Positions 12,370 to 23,214 of a stretch of DNA of 64,000 bases are shown here, piece by piece. The notes under the pieces are model-generated. The model worked only from the letters and a program-made list of their open reading frames with translations. It was not told the origin of the DNA and made no database searches. This DNA is from Lactarius indigo (Eukaryota > Basidiomycota > Agaricomycetes > Russulales > Russulaceae): positions 186,001-250,000 of the forward strand of contig JAFKAC010000021.1 of NCBI GenBank assembly GCA_025766275.1, given 5' to 3'. Both the position numbers and the translations under genes were made by a program. How positions within the stretch are numbered: position 1 is the stretch's first letter; each line of letters starts with the position of its first letter.

Positions 12370-12798
12370 GAGCCATGGCCTATACGAAGGAATCCATAAG
12401 AAAAGGGAAGGGGAAGCTGATAGTTGTCGTTAAGTACAGTTTATGTTTATACGGCCGCAGCACAAGCATCTGCCATATGCGGTGCAGCTTCTATCGTGCT
12501 GTCTCGCGGCGCATCGGCGCACAGCTCTGGCGCGTCGCACTGACAGTCTTAGGCGGAAAGGTGGTCAGAGGGATTGGTACTGCATGCAAAGCAGAGTTCT
12601 CAGCGAGGTAGGCCTCGAATACCGAAACGACAGAATAACCAAACGGCGCGCGTACAGGTGTGAGGCTGGGGTTCTGTTCTGCAAGCGAGCGGGAGCCCGC
12701 CATCCGATCATGTATAAGTTAACTCTTATCGTGCGCACATAATTATCTAATTATATATTTTTACAAAAGTAGGTTAATCGAATTAGGCTCAGGTACGT
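12370..12798. other. upstream region of COQ8
   Basis: Only short overlapping frames are present. The stretch ends in an AT-rich tract (about 12740-12785) just before the COQ8 start and probably contains its promoter. No individual element can be defended. Confidence 0.4.
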
Positions 12799-15203
12799 AT
12801 GCCTCCGGGGGCAGCATACAACTGGTTGACCGTCGCGCACTCTGCGCTACAGGTCCTTGACCATGCGCTCAAGTACAGGGCAGCCCAAGTACAGCTAACT
12901 CGCTTACCGACTACCCGCGTCTCACAGAACCAGGACTGTGAGGATAATCAAGGTGTCAACGAGCCAGCTTCACCTCCCCAGGCCTTCGCACAACAGAGCT
13001 CCCTTCACCAAGCAAATGAGGCTTGGCTCGGGCAGCTCCAAATTGCGGCAACACTACTGCCGCCCCTATCTGGGACGGTGTCAGAAGCCACAACAACCGC
13101 ACCATTAGCGACTGGACTGGCACCAGCAAGAGCCGAACTCCGTAGCCACGGCCTTTTCGACCGAAGCTGAAGCCAAACCTCCTGGTCCCCTCGTACTGGA
13201 GGCTGAGACCAATACGCTGCAACGAAACGATCCTCTACCCCAGGGGTTGCCTGCACAAGATGCACTTCCCAAAATTTCTGTGCACTCTACCATCAATCCG
13301 CTACAGGAACTCTCTCCCCATCCCGAGTCAGAACGGCGCCTTCAGTCCTCCAAAGTCCCGTCTTCCCGTATTGGACGATTATTTCACTATGGCGGTACGC
13401 ATATATTCGGCCTCTCTCTCTTCACAGTTTGACGTTCGTCGTCGCAGGCCTCGCCGCGTCACTTGGCTACGGCGCTGCTTCTGAATATCTCCGCCGCTCG
13501 ACGACATCCACCAACTCTACCGATCCACCGCCTTCACTCATGATGACCGAGGCGAAATCTGACCCGCCTCGTGTCGAAGCTCACGCGGATGCGTGGTGCA
13601 GCGCTGAAGGTTGGACAGTTCCTCAGCATCCAAGGTCCTCGTTCCCTCCCCAGCCCGAATTCAAATTGACCTGGGTTTCGTCAGATACCCATGTGCTTCC
13701 CCCAGAACTGGACCGCGTGTTTCGCCGCGTGCAGGACAGCGCACACTACATGCCCAACTGGCAGATGGAGGTACGTACCCCGCTCTTTCCCCTCGCCAGC
13801 GTATGGACTAACTGGCCCCTGCATGGGCTGCATGCAGGGCGTGATGACATCGTCCCTCGGTCCCGCGTGGCGCTCCTCTTTCACTGGATTTCAATCCGAT
13901 ACCATTCGCGGCTGCCTCGATCGGGCAGGTCCACCACGCCACGCTCACAGCACAGGCTTCCCCGACAGGACAGCCAGAACACGTCGCAGTGAAGATTCAG
14001 TTCCCGAACATCGCCGAGAGCGTGTCAAGCGACCTGGGTTACATTCGCCTGCTGCTGACGGCGGGGCGCCTGCTCCCGCGCGGACTGTTCCTTCGACAAG
14101 ACGCTAACGGTACTCCCACCTATTGTACCAGGAGACAGTTGGGATAACTAACGGACGACGAAAACAGGTCATGAAGGAAGAGCTGGCGGACGAATGCAAC
14201 TACGCGCGGGAGGCGGCCTGTATGCGCTCCTTCGGGAGCGCAGAAAGGCTCGGCGGGGATGGCCGCTTCAAGGTCCCGTGGGTATGGGAAGGAAGTACTG
14301 ACAGAGTGTTAGTCATGGAGCACGTTGATGGTACCAGCGTCGGCGGAGACGCAGGTGCACCGTCTTCCTCAGGCGGACCGCGACGAGGTGCGTTCTGCTC
14401 CTTGCCCCACCCAGTAACCCTTGGCCGACGCAATGGTCCATGAAGATAGCGGCGCGCGTAATCGAGCTCTGCCTTGAAAGAGCTCTTCATCTTTCGCTGA
14501 AATGCAGACGGATCCTAACTGGTCCAACTTCCTGTGGAACGCGAAAACGCGCCAGGTGAGGGGATATCTACATTAGTTCTGGAAAAGGCACTTAATTTTC
14601 CGGGGCAGGTCGAACTGGTCGATTTTGGTGCGACGCGTAGCTATAGTCATGCGTTCATAGACAACTGGCTGCGCCTACTCCTCGCCGCCGCAGGGCCAGA
14701 CCGCGAGGGGTGTTTGCGTTGGAGCCTCGAGCTCGGCTATCTCACTGGCGAGGAAAATGACGTCAGTCACCCTCAACGAAAATTTACCTTCCCCCGTTAC
14801 CCATCTGACGAGGTGTGAATGTAGATGATGAACGACGCCCACGTCGAGTCTTTACAGCTGCTCGCGACGCCGTTCCGCAAGGACACACCTCAGCCATTCG
14901 CGTTTGGCCCTGGCTCGACCTGGGCTGGCATCACGGCCGATATCCGAGAGCGAATACCCGTTATGCTAGATCATCGTCTCACACCACCTCCGCGGGAGAC
15001 GTACTCTCTTAATAGGTGCGTTTACCGAACTGGTTCCACGAGAAAACTTAGTGTGCTGACCCATCGTGTTTTTTTTTTTTGGAACAAATAGAAAATTGAG
15101 CGGCACATTCCTGCTCGCTTCACGATTGCAGGCCACTGTGGACTGCAGGAAACTGTGGGATGGTGTCGTTGATGACTACAAATTCTCCACAAATCCATCG
15201 TGA
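12799..15203 (+). CDS. COQ8: COQ8/ABC1-family atypical kinase (coenzyme Q biosynthesis)
   Basis: This is the fungal member of the UbiB/ADCK family, a mitochondrial atypical kinase/ATPase that supports the coenzyme Q synthesis complex. Visible in order: an N-terminal YNWLTVAHSALQVLDHA segment; YGG/LAASLGYGAASEY; the family-defining KxGQ motif (KVGQFLSIQ, about 13600-13635); LPPELDRVFRRVQDSAHYMP; the Ala-rich loop before GQVHHATL (about 13910); an MKEELADECNY block after an intron at 14110-14167; VMEHVDG; LVDFGATRSY with the metal-binding DFG (about 14615-14650); and a C-terminal PPRETYSLN segment ending at 15201-15203. Introns are short GT..AG. Six frame breaks (near 13556, 13885, 14094, 14354, 14475 and 14497) each fit exactly one extra base, and all catalytic motifs are otherwise kept. 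It is either a disabled copy or, more likely, affected by consensus error. It is convergent with OPI3, with 167 bp between stops. Confidence 0.85.
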
Positions 15204-15370
15204 AAACGTAGAGAGCGTACGTAGAGCGGTCTGTACGGTTCTAACAGAGGAAGGGGCTACAATAAATTTTCTATTGTTGAATAGAGACAGTATGGTAGCG
15301 AGATCTATAAATGGGGAGGTGGTGCAGCGTGAAGATCGTAATGACTGTTGAAAGTCGTAGGTGGAGGTAC

Positions 15371-16264
15371 TCAAAGCTCCTTTTCGGAAACTTTCTTAGC
15401 AGGCGTGTACCGTGTAGAGTAGATCATGTCGGTAAATGGCCTGGACGGGAGATAAGTCAAGCGCGAAGGAAGACGACGAAAAGTAGCGCACCCCTCGAAG
15501 CTCAGAGCGATCGTGTATAGAATATAAACGTAGAGCGTCACCAGCAGGCCAACTGGGCGCTCGTACCTGCAGGCACAGAAACGTCAGCCCTTTTTATGTC
15601 ATGCTACATGCGCGCTGCACGCAAGCATAACGCACCACAAGGCCGTCGCGGCGAAGCACATCGTGCTGCCGACGTACATAGGGTCACGAAGCACGTTGAA
15701 CGGGAACCCCTCGACGCGATGGTCCATCAGGATGCCGAAATAGTCACCGAGGAACGTGCCCGTGATCCCGAGCGCCCACGTCGAGCTCACGACGAACGTC
15801 TGGCCCGTGATGAAGAGCGCCAAGGGTAGGAGCGTGTCAAAGGGAGCGGGGAGTAGCGGTACGCGCGGCTGCTCGAGGAGCGCGTTCCGATATCTGCGGG
15901 ACAGTGATAGGGGGGAGGGTTGAGTCTCGATGCGAAGCGATGAGAAGCGGGGGGTGAAGATATGGGACACCGAGAGAGGGGACGAGAGTAGGCAGACGTA
16001 CAGATGGTCGCGCAACATCCCTGCGCTGAAAATGCATGCGGCGAGGAAGTAGCAGCCCAGGTGGGCATTGCCGCCGAGAAGACGGGTGATGGTCTTGTTG
16101 CGGTATTCTTTGTCCACCAATCAGTCCAGTCGGTCACGGTCAGGGGCGCTACCGGCTTACCATTCCGAGCGACGATGTTCCACGCCGTCGGATTGAACGT
16201 TATCGATGCTAGGGAGAGGAAGAGGGATGACTTGGATGTGTCGACGAAGGGCAAGGAGGGACAT
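15371..16264 (-). CDS. OPI3: phosphatidyl-N-methylethanolamine N-methyltransferase (OPI3/PEMT type)
   Basis: This is an integral ER membrane methyltransferase that uses S-adenosylmethionine for the later methylation steps from phosphatidylethanolamine to phosphatidylcholine. Spliced exons give NPTAWNIVARNEYRNKTITR, then an exon with LLGGNAHLGCYFLAACIFS, then LLPLALFITGQTFVVSSTWA, LGITGTFLGDYFGILMDHRV, EGFPFNVLRDPMYVGSTMCF (the family's P-x-Y-x-G segment), and, after two further introns, YERPVGLLVTLYVYILY and PFTDMIYSTRY, with a lysine-rich tail ending at 15371-15373. Several hydrophobic helices are evident. All intron joins keep frame downstream of the first exon. The exact start is uncertain: the best ATG (16262-16264) is one base out of frame with the next codons, so either an extra base lies there or a different start is used. 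Confidence 0.85.
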
Positions 16265-16856
16265 GATTATGAACAAACGGACAGCTCACGTCGTGGTTAA
16301 GAACAGACCCGAATTGAGTACGTGGCAAACAGAACCGCGAGTCCGTGACGTGCGGCACTATCATGCTCGAGATCATACCGTAACCCACTGTCGATCGCAT
16401 TTTTACTTACAGCAGGTTACGTACGTCCCTCCTGCTCATACGCCACAGGGGACTGCTACTACCGTACGAAATAGAGTACTGTAGCATCACGGGTGTCTTG
16501 GTCTCGTGACAAAATCTCATGCCTAGTCCTACCCACCCTACAAAGGATTGTACATGGTATCGATTTATCGTATTTAGATCGTAGATAGACGCCTAGTGGG
16601 ACGCCTGGCGAATAGGCGGTTGTCTTTTATCGCCCCCATGCCAGCACGGCGATGGCGATTCGGGAATTTGTGGGAAGCTACGACATCTACGTCTTCCGCA
16701 TCTAATTGAATAAAGTCGACGTATCCCACCGGACTGAAACAAAAGGTCGTTAATTCACCCACGAGAACCGAGTAAGCGGAACGTACGATCCAGAGCGACA
16801 GCTAAAGCACCACGACGGTGGATCTGGTCTCACGCGGGCGAGGACGGCCCATAGGG
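16265..16856. other. spacer between OPI3 start and the 3' end of the MLKL-like gene
   Basis: There is no convincing gene. The minus-strand frame continuing to 16750 is low-complexity Arg/Pro text and may be 3' exon or untranslated sequence of the gene at 16857-19860. Confidence 0.35.
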
Positions 16857-19800
16857 TTATCCGTAATATACGCCGTGAAGTCCGGGACGGGCAGATGTGA
16901 CGAGGTACACGATGGATGGCATCGGAGGCGCCTGTGCACCGAATCCGTGATGCGGGAATGCGGGAGCACCACCGAACCCGCCAGTGCTGCGGAAACGCCG
17001 GGGCGCGGAACCCTGTCGCACGGCTGGGCACCGGCGGCAGCGAGGGTTTCCAGTCATCGATTTGGTGGTCGTCAATACGCAGAGATCGCGTCACTGTTTG
17101 TCTTGTTTCGTTGTTGTCGGATGCATTGAGGGAAATCTTTGCGTACCTAGGATGAGGTCCTGCGGCATGGTGCCATGCGTCGAGGCGAGCGTCGCGCCGC
17201 TGCGCGATAAGAAGGCGCCAGGCCGCGTTGACGGATGCCAGTCCCGTCTCATGGTGCGCAAACAGTACCGCATTTCCCTGCGGCGGCAGCGCGACGGGCC
17301 AGCACTCCATCTCGTCTGGGAGAGCGAATGGACTCGCAGGCTGGCGCTGCGGTAGCGGCGGAGGGAATGCACCTGGTCCGCCGGTCCGCACGAGCATCGT
17401 GCCATGCGTCTCGCCGACGACCTCCATCGCCTTCCCGTCTTCAAGATCGTTGAGAATGTTGCCGAGACGCACGAAGTTGGCAAAGTCGGTCGAGCCGCCG
17501 GGGATGTACCCGTAGTCGCCTGTCGTGAGGGACCCAACGGGGACGCGTGCCTGCCACGTCTGATCGTGTCGCGATTGCTGGATGCTGAGTGTTCGCAATG
17601 CGCAGAGGGTAATTGGATTGTCGTCGTCTGCTGTCGTCGAGAAGGATCTTCTAGTTCAGGAAGAAGAGCAGGGCCTTCTCGTTGCCGCGGGAGCAGAGAA
17701 TGCAGGAGAGCCTTGAGTTGTTTGAATTTCTGGGCGTGGATCATCAGCATGCGCCATCTGGAAAGACTATGACACTACACGGACCTTAAGAGATGCTGAA
17801 TTCCGAGACGTCCCAGCTTGTAGCGCAGTCTCTTCCGAGTTCATGAGCTCCTTGAGGATACTGTGAAGAGGTCTAACACATCAGTCATGGTGAAGCGACG
17901 TAGACTCACCTGGAGCGCACGGTCTGCAAGCGACTCCTCGAGACCATAACTACGTGCCGTAACCCATCCTTCTCGTGGTGCTGGCAAACCGACGACGATG
18001 TTGTTGTCACTGTCAATGCTATATGTTGCGTGCTGGGACAAGGTGAGAACCTTGACACGCGATGTGACAGCCATAAGAAGCAATTACATCAATAAAGTCC
18101 TGAGCTTCGTTCTCACTCAAGGACAGTTGTTGCTGGGCGTGCGCAATTGCTGACTGACGGTACGTCAATGCATGCCAAGGTGAGCAGGAACTCGACAGAC
18201 TGACGGAAATTTCCCTGTACTAACAAGGATCTCAACGCTCAAGACAATATACAAACGGCTTTGGTCGTGCTTACAGTCTTCAATATAAGGCAGGCGCAAT
18301 CGGCGAGCCCACGCGTCGTCAGAGCAGACTGCATGGCCGAAGCAAGATCGCGGCTTTGCACTGCCCCAGAAGCGATAAGGAACTACACGCTAAACCATGA
18401 ATGTAAGTGCGTACCGCTAGCCAGTAAAATGAATGGCGTCTGTGCCCTTCCCGTCCGAATAACCGATGAGTTGAGGCAGGTTCTCGTGACTGCCGCATCC
18501 ACGCGTCAGCAACCAATGCGACTGGGTAACCCCGCAAAAGACCAACTGAAGATTTCTCAACGTCTTGATGTCCCTCACCCATTGCTAAGACCCACGAATC
18601 AACCTCAGGGGCCCGAAGCAGAGAAGGAAACCCACGCACTTTCAGAGCGAACATCTTTCTGTCCTTCATACCTTCTTGATGGTCGTCTTTTGGCCTCCTG
18701 CCTGCGCTTCTGATGTTCCCGCAAACCAACCGACGGCCTTCCGATTTGCCTTACGGACAATGACGTCTGACTGGTGATATCTACGAAACTGGCTTTATGT
18801 GAGCGAAAAAGTGCTGCGAGATAGGGACAAGCCTCAGCCTCACCCCAAACTCGTCCGTCTCTCCACTGAGGTCAGCAAGGAAGAGATCTTCCTCTGTAGG
18901 CTCGGGGATGACAGGTGCTTGTGATCCCGAATCAGTGACGAGGGCTTCCGGGTCAGCTTCAACGAAAGTAAAAGAAGACTCTGTCGACTCTCTGGAGCAT
19001 CTAGAGTTCTGGTCCACGAGGTCGAAAGTAGAGACGGAGCATTCAGACATAGACAACTGAGAGGAGAGTGGTTCTGGAAACTCGACCGGGCTCGTAACCG
19101 TAACGATGTCTTCGCCAGTGATTCTTAGTGGCTTTGTCGAGGAGTTTCCTTTCGTGGAGCCTATGGCGTAGTGTATTTCTATCAACGACTGCGAGCTAAT
19201 CTCGTACGCGCTCGATTTTTTCGTGACTCTAGTCGAAGGGATGGACCACCCACCTGGAACGACATAGGCCGCGTCCCTCAGTTGCTCCTCGTAACGCAAT
19301 AACGCAGTCCTGTATGCTTGACTTGGCCATAAACCGGCCGATCCACTTCGTCTGCGCAACCCCGAGCATAAAGTCGCGGATCGACAGCAGCGTACTGAAA
19401 AAAAGTCCCAATAGACATCAGAGAGCGTGCTGCAGAACTTTGAAGGGGGAGCTCTCAGTCGCGTTGGACTCACACCTCGAACTCACGGATGTTCTCCAAC
19501 AACGACTCGGGCGCGTCATCCCACTTTCCCTCCATGCGCCGTCCGAGTGCCGTGAGCAGGCGCGCTGCTCTGTGCGCGAGACGGAAACATTCCTGTTGAT
19601 TAGGCTTTGATGTCCTGAGGAGACTGTGTGAGCGCATATAACAAAGAAGAATGCGACACGGTTTGGCACATGAACTAAAAAGAAAAAAAGAGAATTACTC
19701 ACGTTGACGATTTGAAGGAATGGCGAGGAGGAGTGTCGCCGCCTGCCATCGTGGGTGGGAACGGCAACATGGCAGAGACGTTCGCGGCTATCTGAGAAGA

Positions 19801-19860
19801 CGTCAACATCCAGTCGAGGGCATTGTTGCCACTGCTGCGTCTGACAGCCCTAAGAGCCAT
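16857..19860 (-). CDS. MLKL-like helical-bundle protein with kinase-like region
   Basis: This is a multi-exon gene starting at ATG 19860 (MALRAVRRSSGNNALDWML). The first exons encode an N-terminal helical bundle of the kind annotated in Agaricomycetes as MLKL/HeLo-like: ATLLLAI then LQIVN, an exon with CFRLAHRAARLLTALGRR, and one with SIRDFMLGVAQTKWIGRFM. An acidic Ser/Thr-rich linker follows (about 19190-18785). Next comes a stretch resembling the N-lobe of a protein kinase (DIKTLRNLQ then LPQLIGYSDGKG), then SENEAQDFID, IVVGLPAPREGWVTARSYGL, and a C-terminal Pro-rich part with TWQARVPVGSLTTGDYGYIP (about 17500). No HRD or DFG was found, so catalysis is unlikely. At least eight frame changes each fit one extra base. 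The 3' end is approximate. It is transcribed away from the C2-NACHT gene. A role in membrane-directed cell death is inferred from the domain type only. Confidence 0.6.
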
Positions 19861-20184
19861 GAAGTATACGAAATGTGAGAAATGGCAACGATAAGGCGCT
19901 CTTTACGGAGGCACATTACCGCCAGGGGCCGGAAGTTCAGTGATGTCTTCAAATTGCTTGCTAGCGGTTCCTGGCCTGAGCACGACCTCCGAGTCATCGA
20001 ATCGCAGGAGGTTTCAGCAACGCCATCTAACACTCTTCCACTATCCAGCAGCACAAGATATGGAACACGGAAACCGTTCTCGAATTCGTGCGTAAATTGC
20101 CATCGACCGACCGACTATCCGGGCCGGAGTCCCTCAGCCGGTAGTCGATCATCGTCGATCCCATCTTTTGAAGTTGCACTGGCA
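19861..20184. promoter_or_regulatory. shared promoter region of divergent genes
   Basis: This 324-bp interval separates the ATG of the MLKL-like gene (19860, minus) from the likely ATG of the C2-NACHT gene (20185, plus). The two genes are head to head and must share upstream sequence. A plus-strand frame is open across part of it, so the NLR could start further upstream. No specific binding site can be named. Confidence 0.45.
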
Positions 20185-22947
20185 ATGCTCGCTCAGGAAT
20201 CGTCCTTGGACAGCACTCGAATCACTGAGTCGAAGGGAAACCTACGTATTGAGGTGACCAGGTATGTAGATCCTGACTCATTGACGCTTTGATAGCTGCA
20301 TATCCTCTTTATTAGTCCTCCGAGCGCACAATATTCCACGTATCAAGAAACCGTTAAGCCTGAAGAGGCGGTTCTATGTCATTGTAGTCAATCACGCAAC
20401 AACGAAGAAGACTAAGAGCGTCCAGGTTGACTGGACAAACGGTGCACTGGAATCAGAGGCTCGGTGCCTTGTAAGACCTTCCCTTAGGCCTTCGATATTA
20501 TTTTTCGGCTAAAAGTTCAATTCAGTTCTACACAACCTTCTTCACATCTTACTCTGTGCCTTTACGAAAAGCGGTACTTACACCCTGATGTCGTTGTCGG
20601 AACGCACGAGATACCGATACCTGTCGAATCCCAAAACGGTTCGCATCGTATTATAGGCCTCGCCGTTCGACTAACTTAGCTGAGTGTCTCTGGGGCAGAC
20701 GTTTCTCTTATTCTCGGTAACTGGCGATAGGGAAGCGGAAAGGTCGACGCAGCCGGCTACGCTCTACTTAACGATCACTGTTCTATCAAACGCAGCTTCT
20801 CCAATCTTTCCCATCAACCCCTCCGATATACCGACTAGAGGAGACGGCTCCTCCGCTGAAGGGTATACTGAACCTTCTATGGTCACGGACTCCTGGGGAC
20901 CCACCACTCATACCGGCCCGGGTCCTCTCTTACCCTCGTCGGATCGCCTTCCCATCGAGACCGGCTTTCCTTCACCAGGTGGCCAGACATGGATGTCGCC
21001 AACCGAGGGGGCTCTGATTGCTCTCCGTCGCGCCGATGAAGCCAAGAAGCCAGTTGACCGAAAGAATAAATGGAAGGGGGCTGTCAGTAGAATCAAGTGG
21101 GTGATGGACACTGTAGCCCCGATTGCAGAAGTGCGTGCGATATCCGTTTTGCCTCTCCTCAACTGATCCCGCTTTCGCTCTCAGCTCCACCCATTTGCAA
21201 AGATGGCGTATGGCTTGGTTTCAGCCATCCCTGGGGTGCGTGTGTTTGCGTTACTGTTGGGAGGAAGCATTTATGCAATTTTATTCGGGTCACAGACACT
21301 CCTAGAACAGTATCAACGCGACGAAAATGTCCTAGCCCTACTTGAAGCCATGCACGACGCGTTTGATTTTGCGCACCACGAAGACACTTTAAGATCCATC
21401 AAGCCCGACTCTAAGCAGGCCGAAATCCTCACTATGATGCTACAGGACGTCTGTAGCTGCAGCGACTTTATACAATCGTATGCAGAGGACTCACGATTCT
21501 GTATGTTGGCTTCGTCTTCTCTCTTTTGGGTGTCATAATCATTTGGTCCTTAGGGAAGCGTACGTTGAAGAATATGGGCGGGGGAGTTGCCGAAGATATT
21601 GGGAACTTGTCCGCCGCCCTTGTTGGTCGTCGAAGGGCTTTCTTGGATCAAACCACCATCACCACGGAAATAACTGCCTTCCGAATTCTGGACGGCGTAG
21701 GAATACTTTCAGCTAAGGTGGATGGGATATCTACTCAGCTGAAGTGGGTATCAAGCCAAGTTTCAGACGCCGGTACGTAGCCCAGATGACATGGGTTAGG
21801 TGGGATAATCGATCTGATTATCGTTTAAGAACTAGATGCGAAAATCAGAGAAATCCCATATGGGACAGGCTCGCGATTCACACCCGATAAGGGCTGTCTT
21901 ATGGGAACACGCGCGGCCTTCCTGGACTTCATTGTTAATTGGGTAAATGACCCCGCTTCGGAGCGTAGTCTCGTTCTTTTTGGGCAAGCGGGCACGGGGA
22001 AAGTCATCTATCGCGCACGAGATCGCACGTCGATTCGAAAAAATGCATCGTCTTGCGTCTTCCTTTATTTTTTTGCGGAAGGAGCAGTCAAAGCGCGAGG
22101 CTTATCACCTCTTCACGACTCTTTCTCGCGATCTCTCCGACCGCTATCCATCGTTCAAAGCCGCACTTGGAAAGGTCATTGAGGATAATTCCTCTCTTCG
22201 AGTCGGTACTCGCGACTATCCCACGCTTTTTCAATCCCTTATCCTGGAGCCTCTTAAGGGACTGCACGTCGTCGGTCCTATTCTTGTTGTGATTGATGCC
22301 TTAGACGAGTGCGGGGATGTGACTGGTGAAAAGGGGTTACACAGATTTCTTGCTAAAAATCTCTCTAGACTGCCGTCGAACTTCCGTGTGCTGATCACCT
22401 CGAGGCTGGAGGACGGACATCGGGCCTGCGTTCGTTGGAGCCTCGTCAGTCTGCATCAAACACATGGACGATCTTGGGCTAGCTGCTAGTACACATGACG
22501 ATATTCTCACCTTTCTTCGGACGAGGCTCCATTCTGACGAGTTGAATATTTATTGCTAATGCGCTGGCAACAAAGGCAGAGGGTTTGTTTCAGTGGGCAG
22601 CGGTTGCCTGTGGATACATCCTAGAACCCCCCGAATTCTTTGATTTTAGCAGGATCAAATGCGTAGAACACCTTTTGAAACCCACGGCGGATCAATGTAG
22701 ACCAGATCCGTTGGACGAGCTATACGAAGAAGTCCTCAAAGGATACTTCCGACACAAGGGAGCGCAGCGTCTATTCCGCTCTGTCATGGGACAGCTCATT
22801 GCCGCATTTGAACCCCTTTCCATCCGATCCCTCATTACTCTACGTCGGCATGCTTCTATTGGTGACGACTCTGATCCTGAATCCGTCCGTAGAATGCTCT
22901 GTCACCTAAGCTCATTGCTGACTAATGTTAATTCATCTGATGAAACC
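20185..22947 (+). pseudogene. C2-NACHT NLR gene, 3' end cut off by MULE copy A
   Basis: This gene encodes a STAND-type signalling ATPase of the Agaricomycete NACHT family. The likely start MLAQESSLDSTRI is followed by a C2 domain in two exons (LRIEVT, then IPRIKKPLSLKRRFYVIVVN and TTKKTKSVQVD, then SHLTLCLYEKR and GTHEIPIPVESQ), an exon with QPATLYLTITV, a helical region (APIAE joined across an intron to LHPFAKMAYG), the Walker A motif (FGQAGTGK then SSIAHEIARRF near 22000), Walker B (ILVVIDALDECG near 22290), a TSRLE sensor, and the start of the winged-helix part (ALATKAEGLFQWAAVACGYI; ELYEEVLKGYF). Frame breaks near 20332, 20430, 22002, 22414 and 22554 fit single extra bases. The frame runs into the transposon and meets a stop two codons inside it, so no C-terminal sensor domain remains. 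Confidence 0.75.
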
Positions 22948-23214
22948 AGTCTTTGACTTTTCGCACGGATCTCACGGTCCGGGCCGGTCTTGCCGGTTCT
23001 CACGCCACTCAAATTCAAAGTCCGATTTCTTCGAACTTTTGGGCGACCATATTTTATTTCCACCGAGTAAATACCAGAGTGAAATAACAGTAAAATAAAT
23101 AAACGCGTAAACAACGCGTAAATAATGCGTCAATAACGCGGTCTGTGTATCGGTTTGGGTGTGTATGAGGGAAGGGAAGGAAGGACAAACAATCCCTCTT
23201 CCCAATCTCCCATA

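Noticed and set aside
17841..18074. Separate small gene starting MAVTSRVKVL on the minus strand
   Set aside because: This text lies in an intron: joining SENEAQDFID to HATYSIDSDNN across GTAATT..CCCAG gives one continuous protein belonging to the MLKL-like gene.
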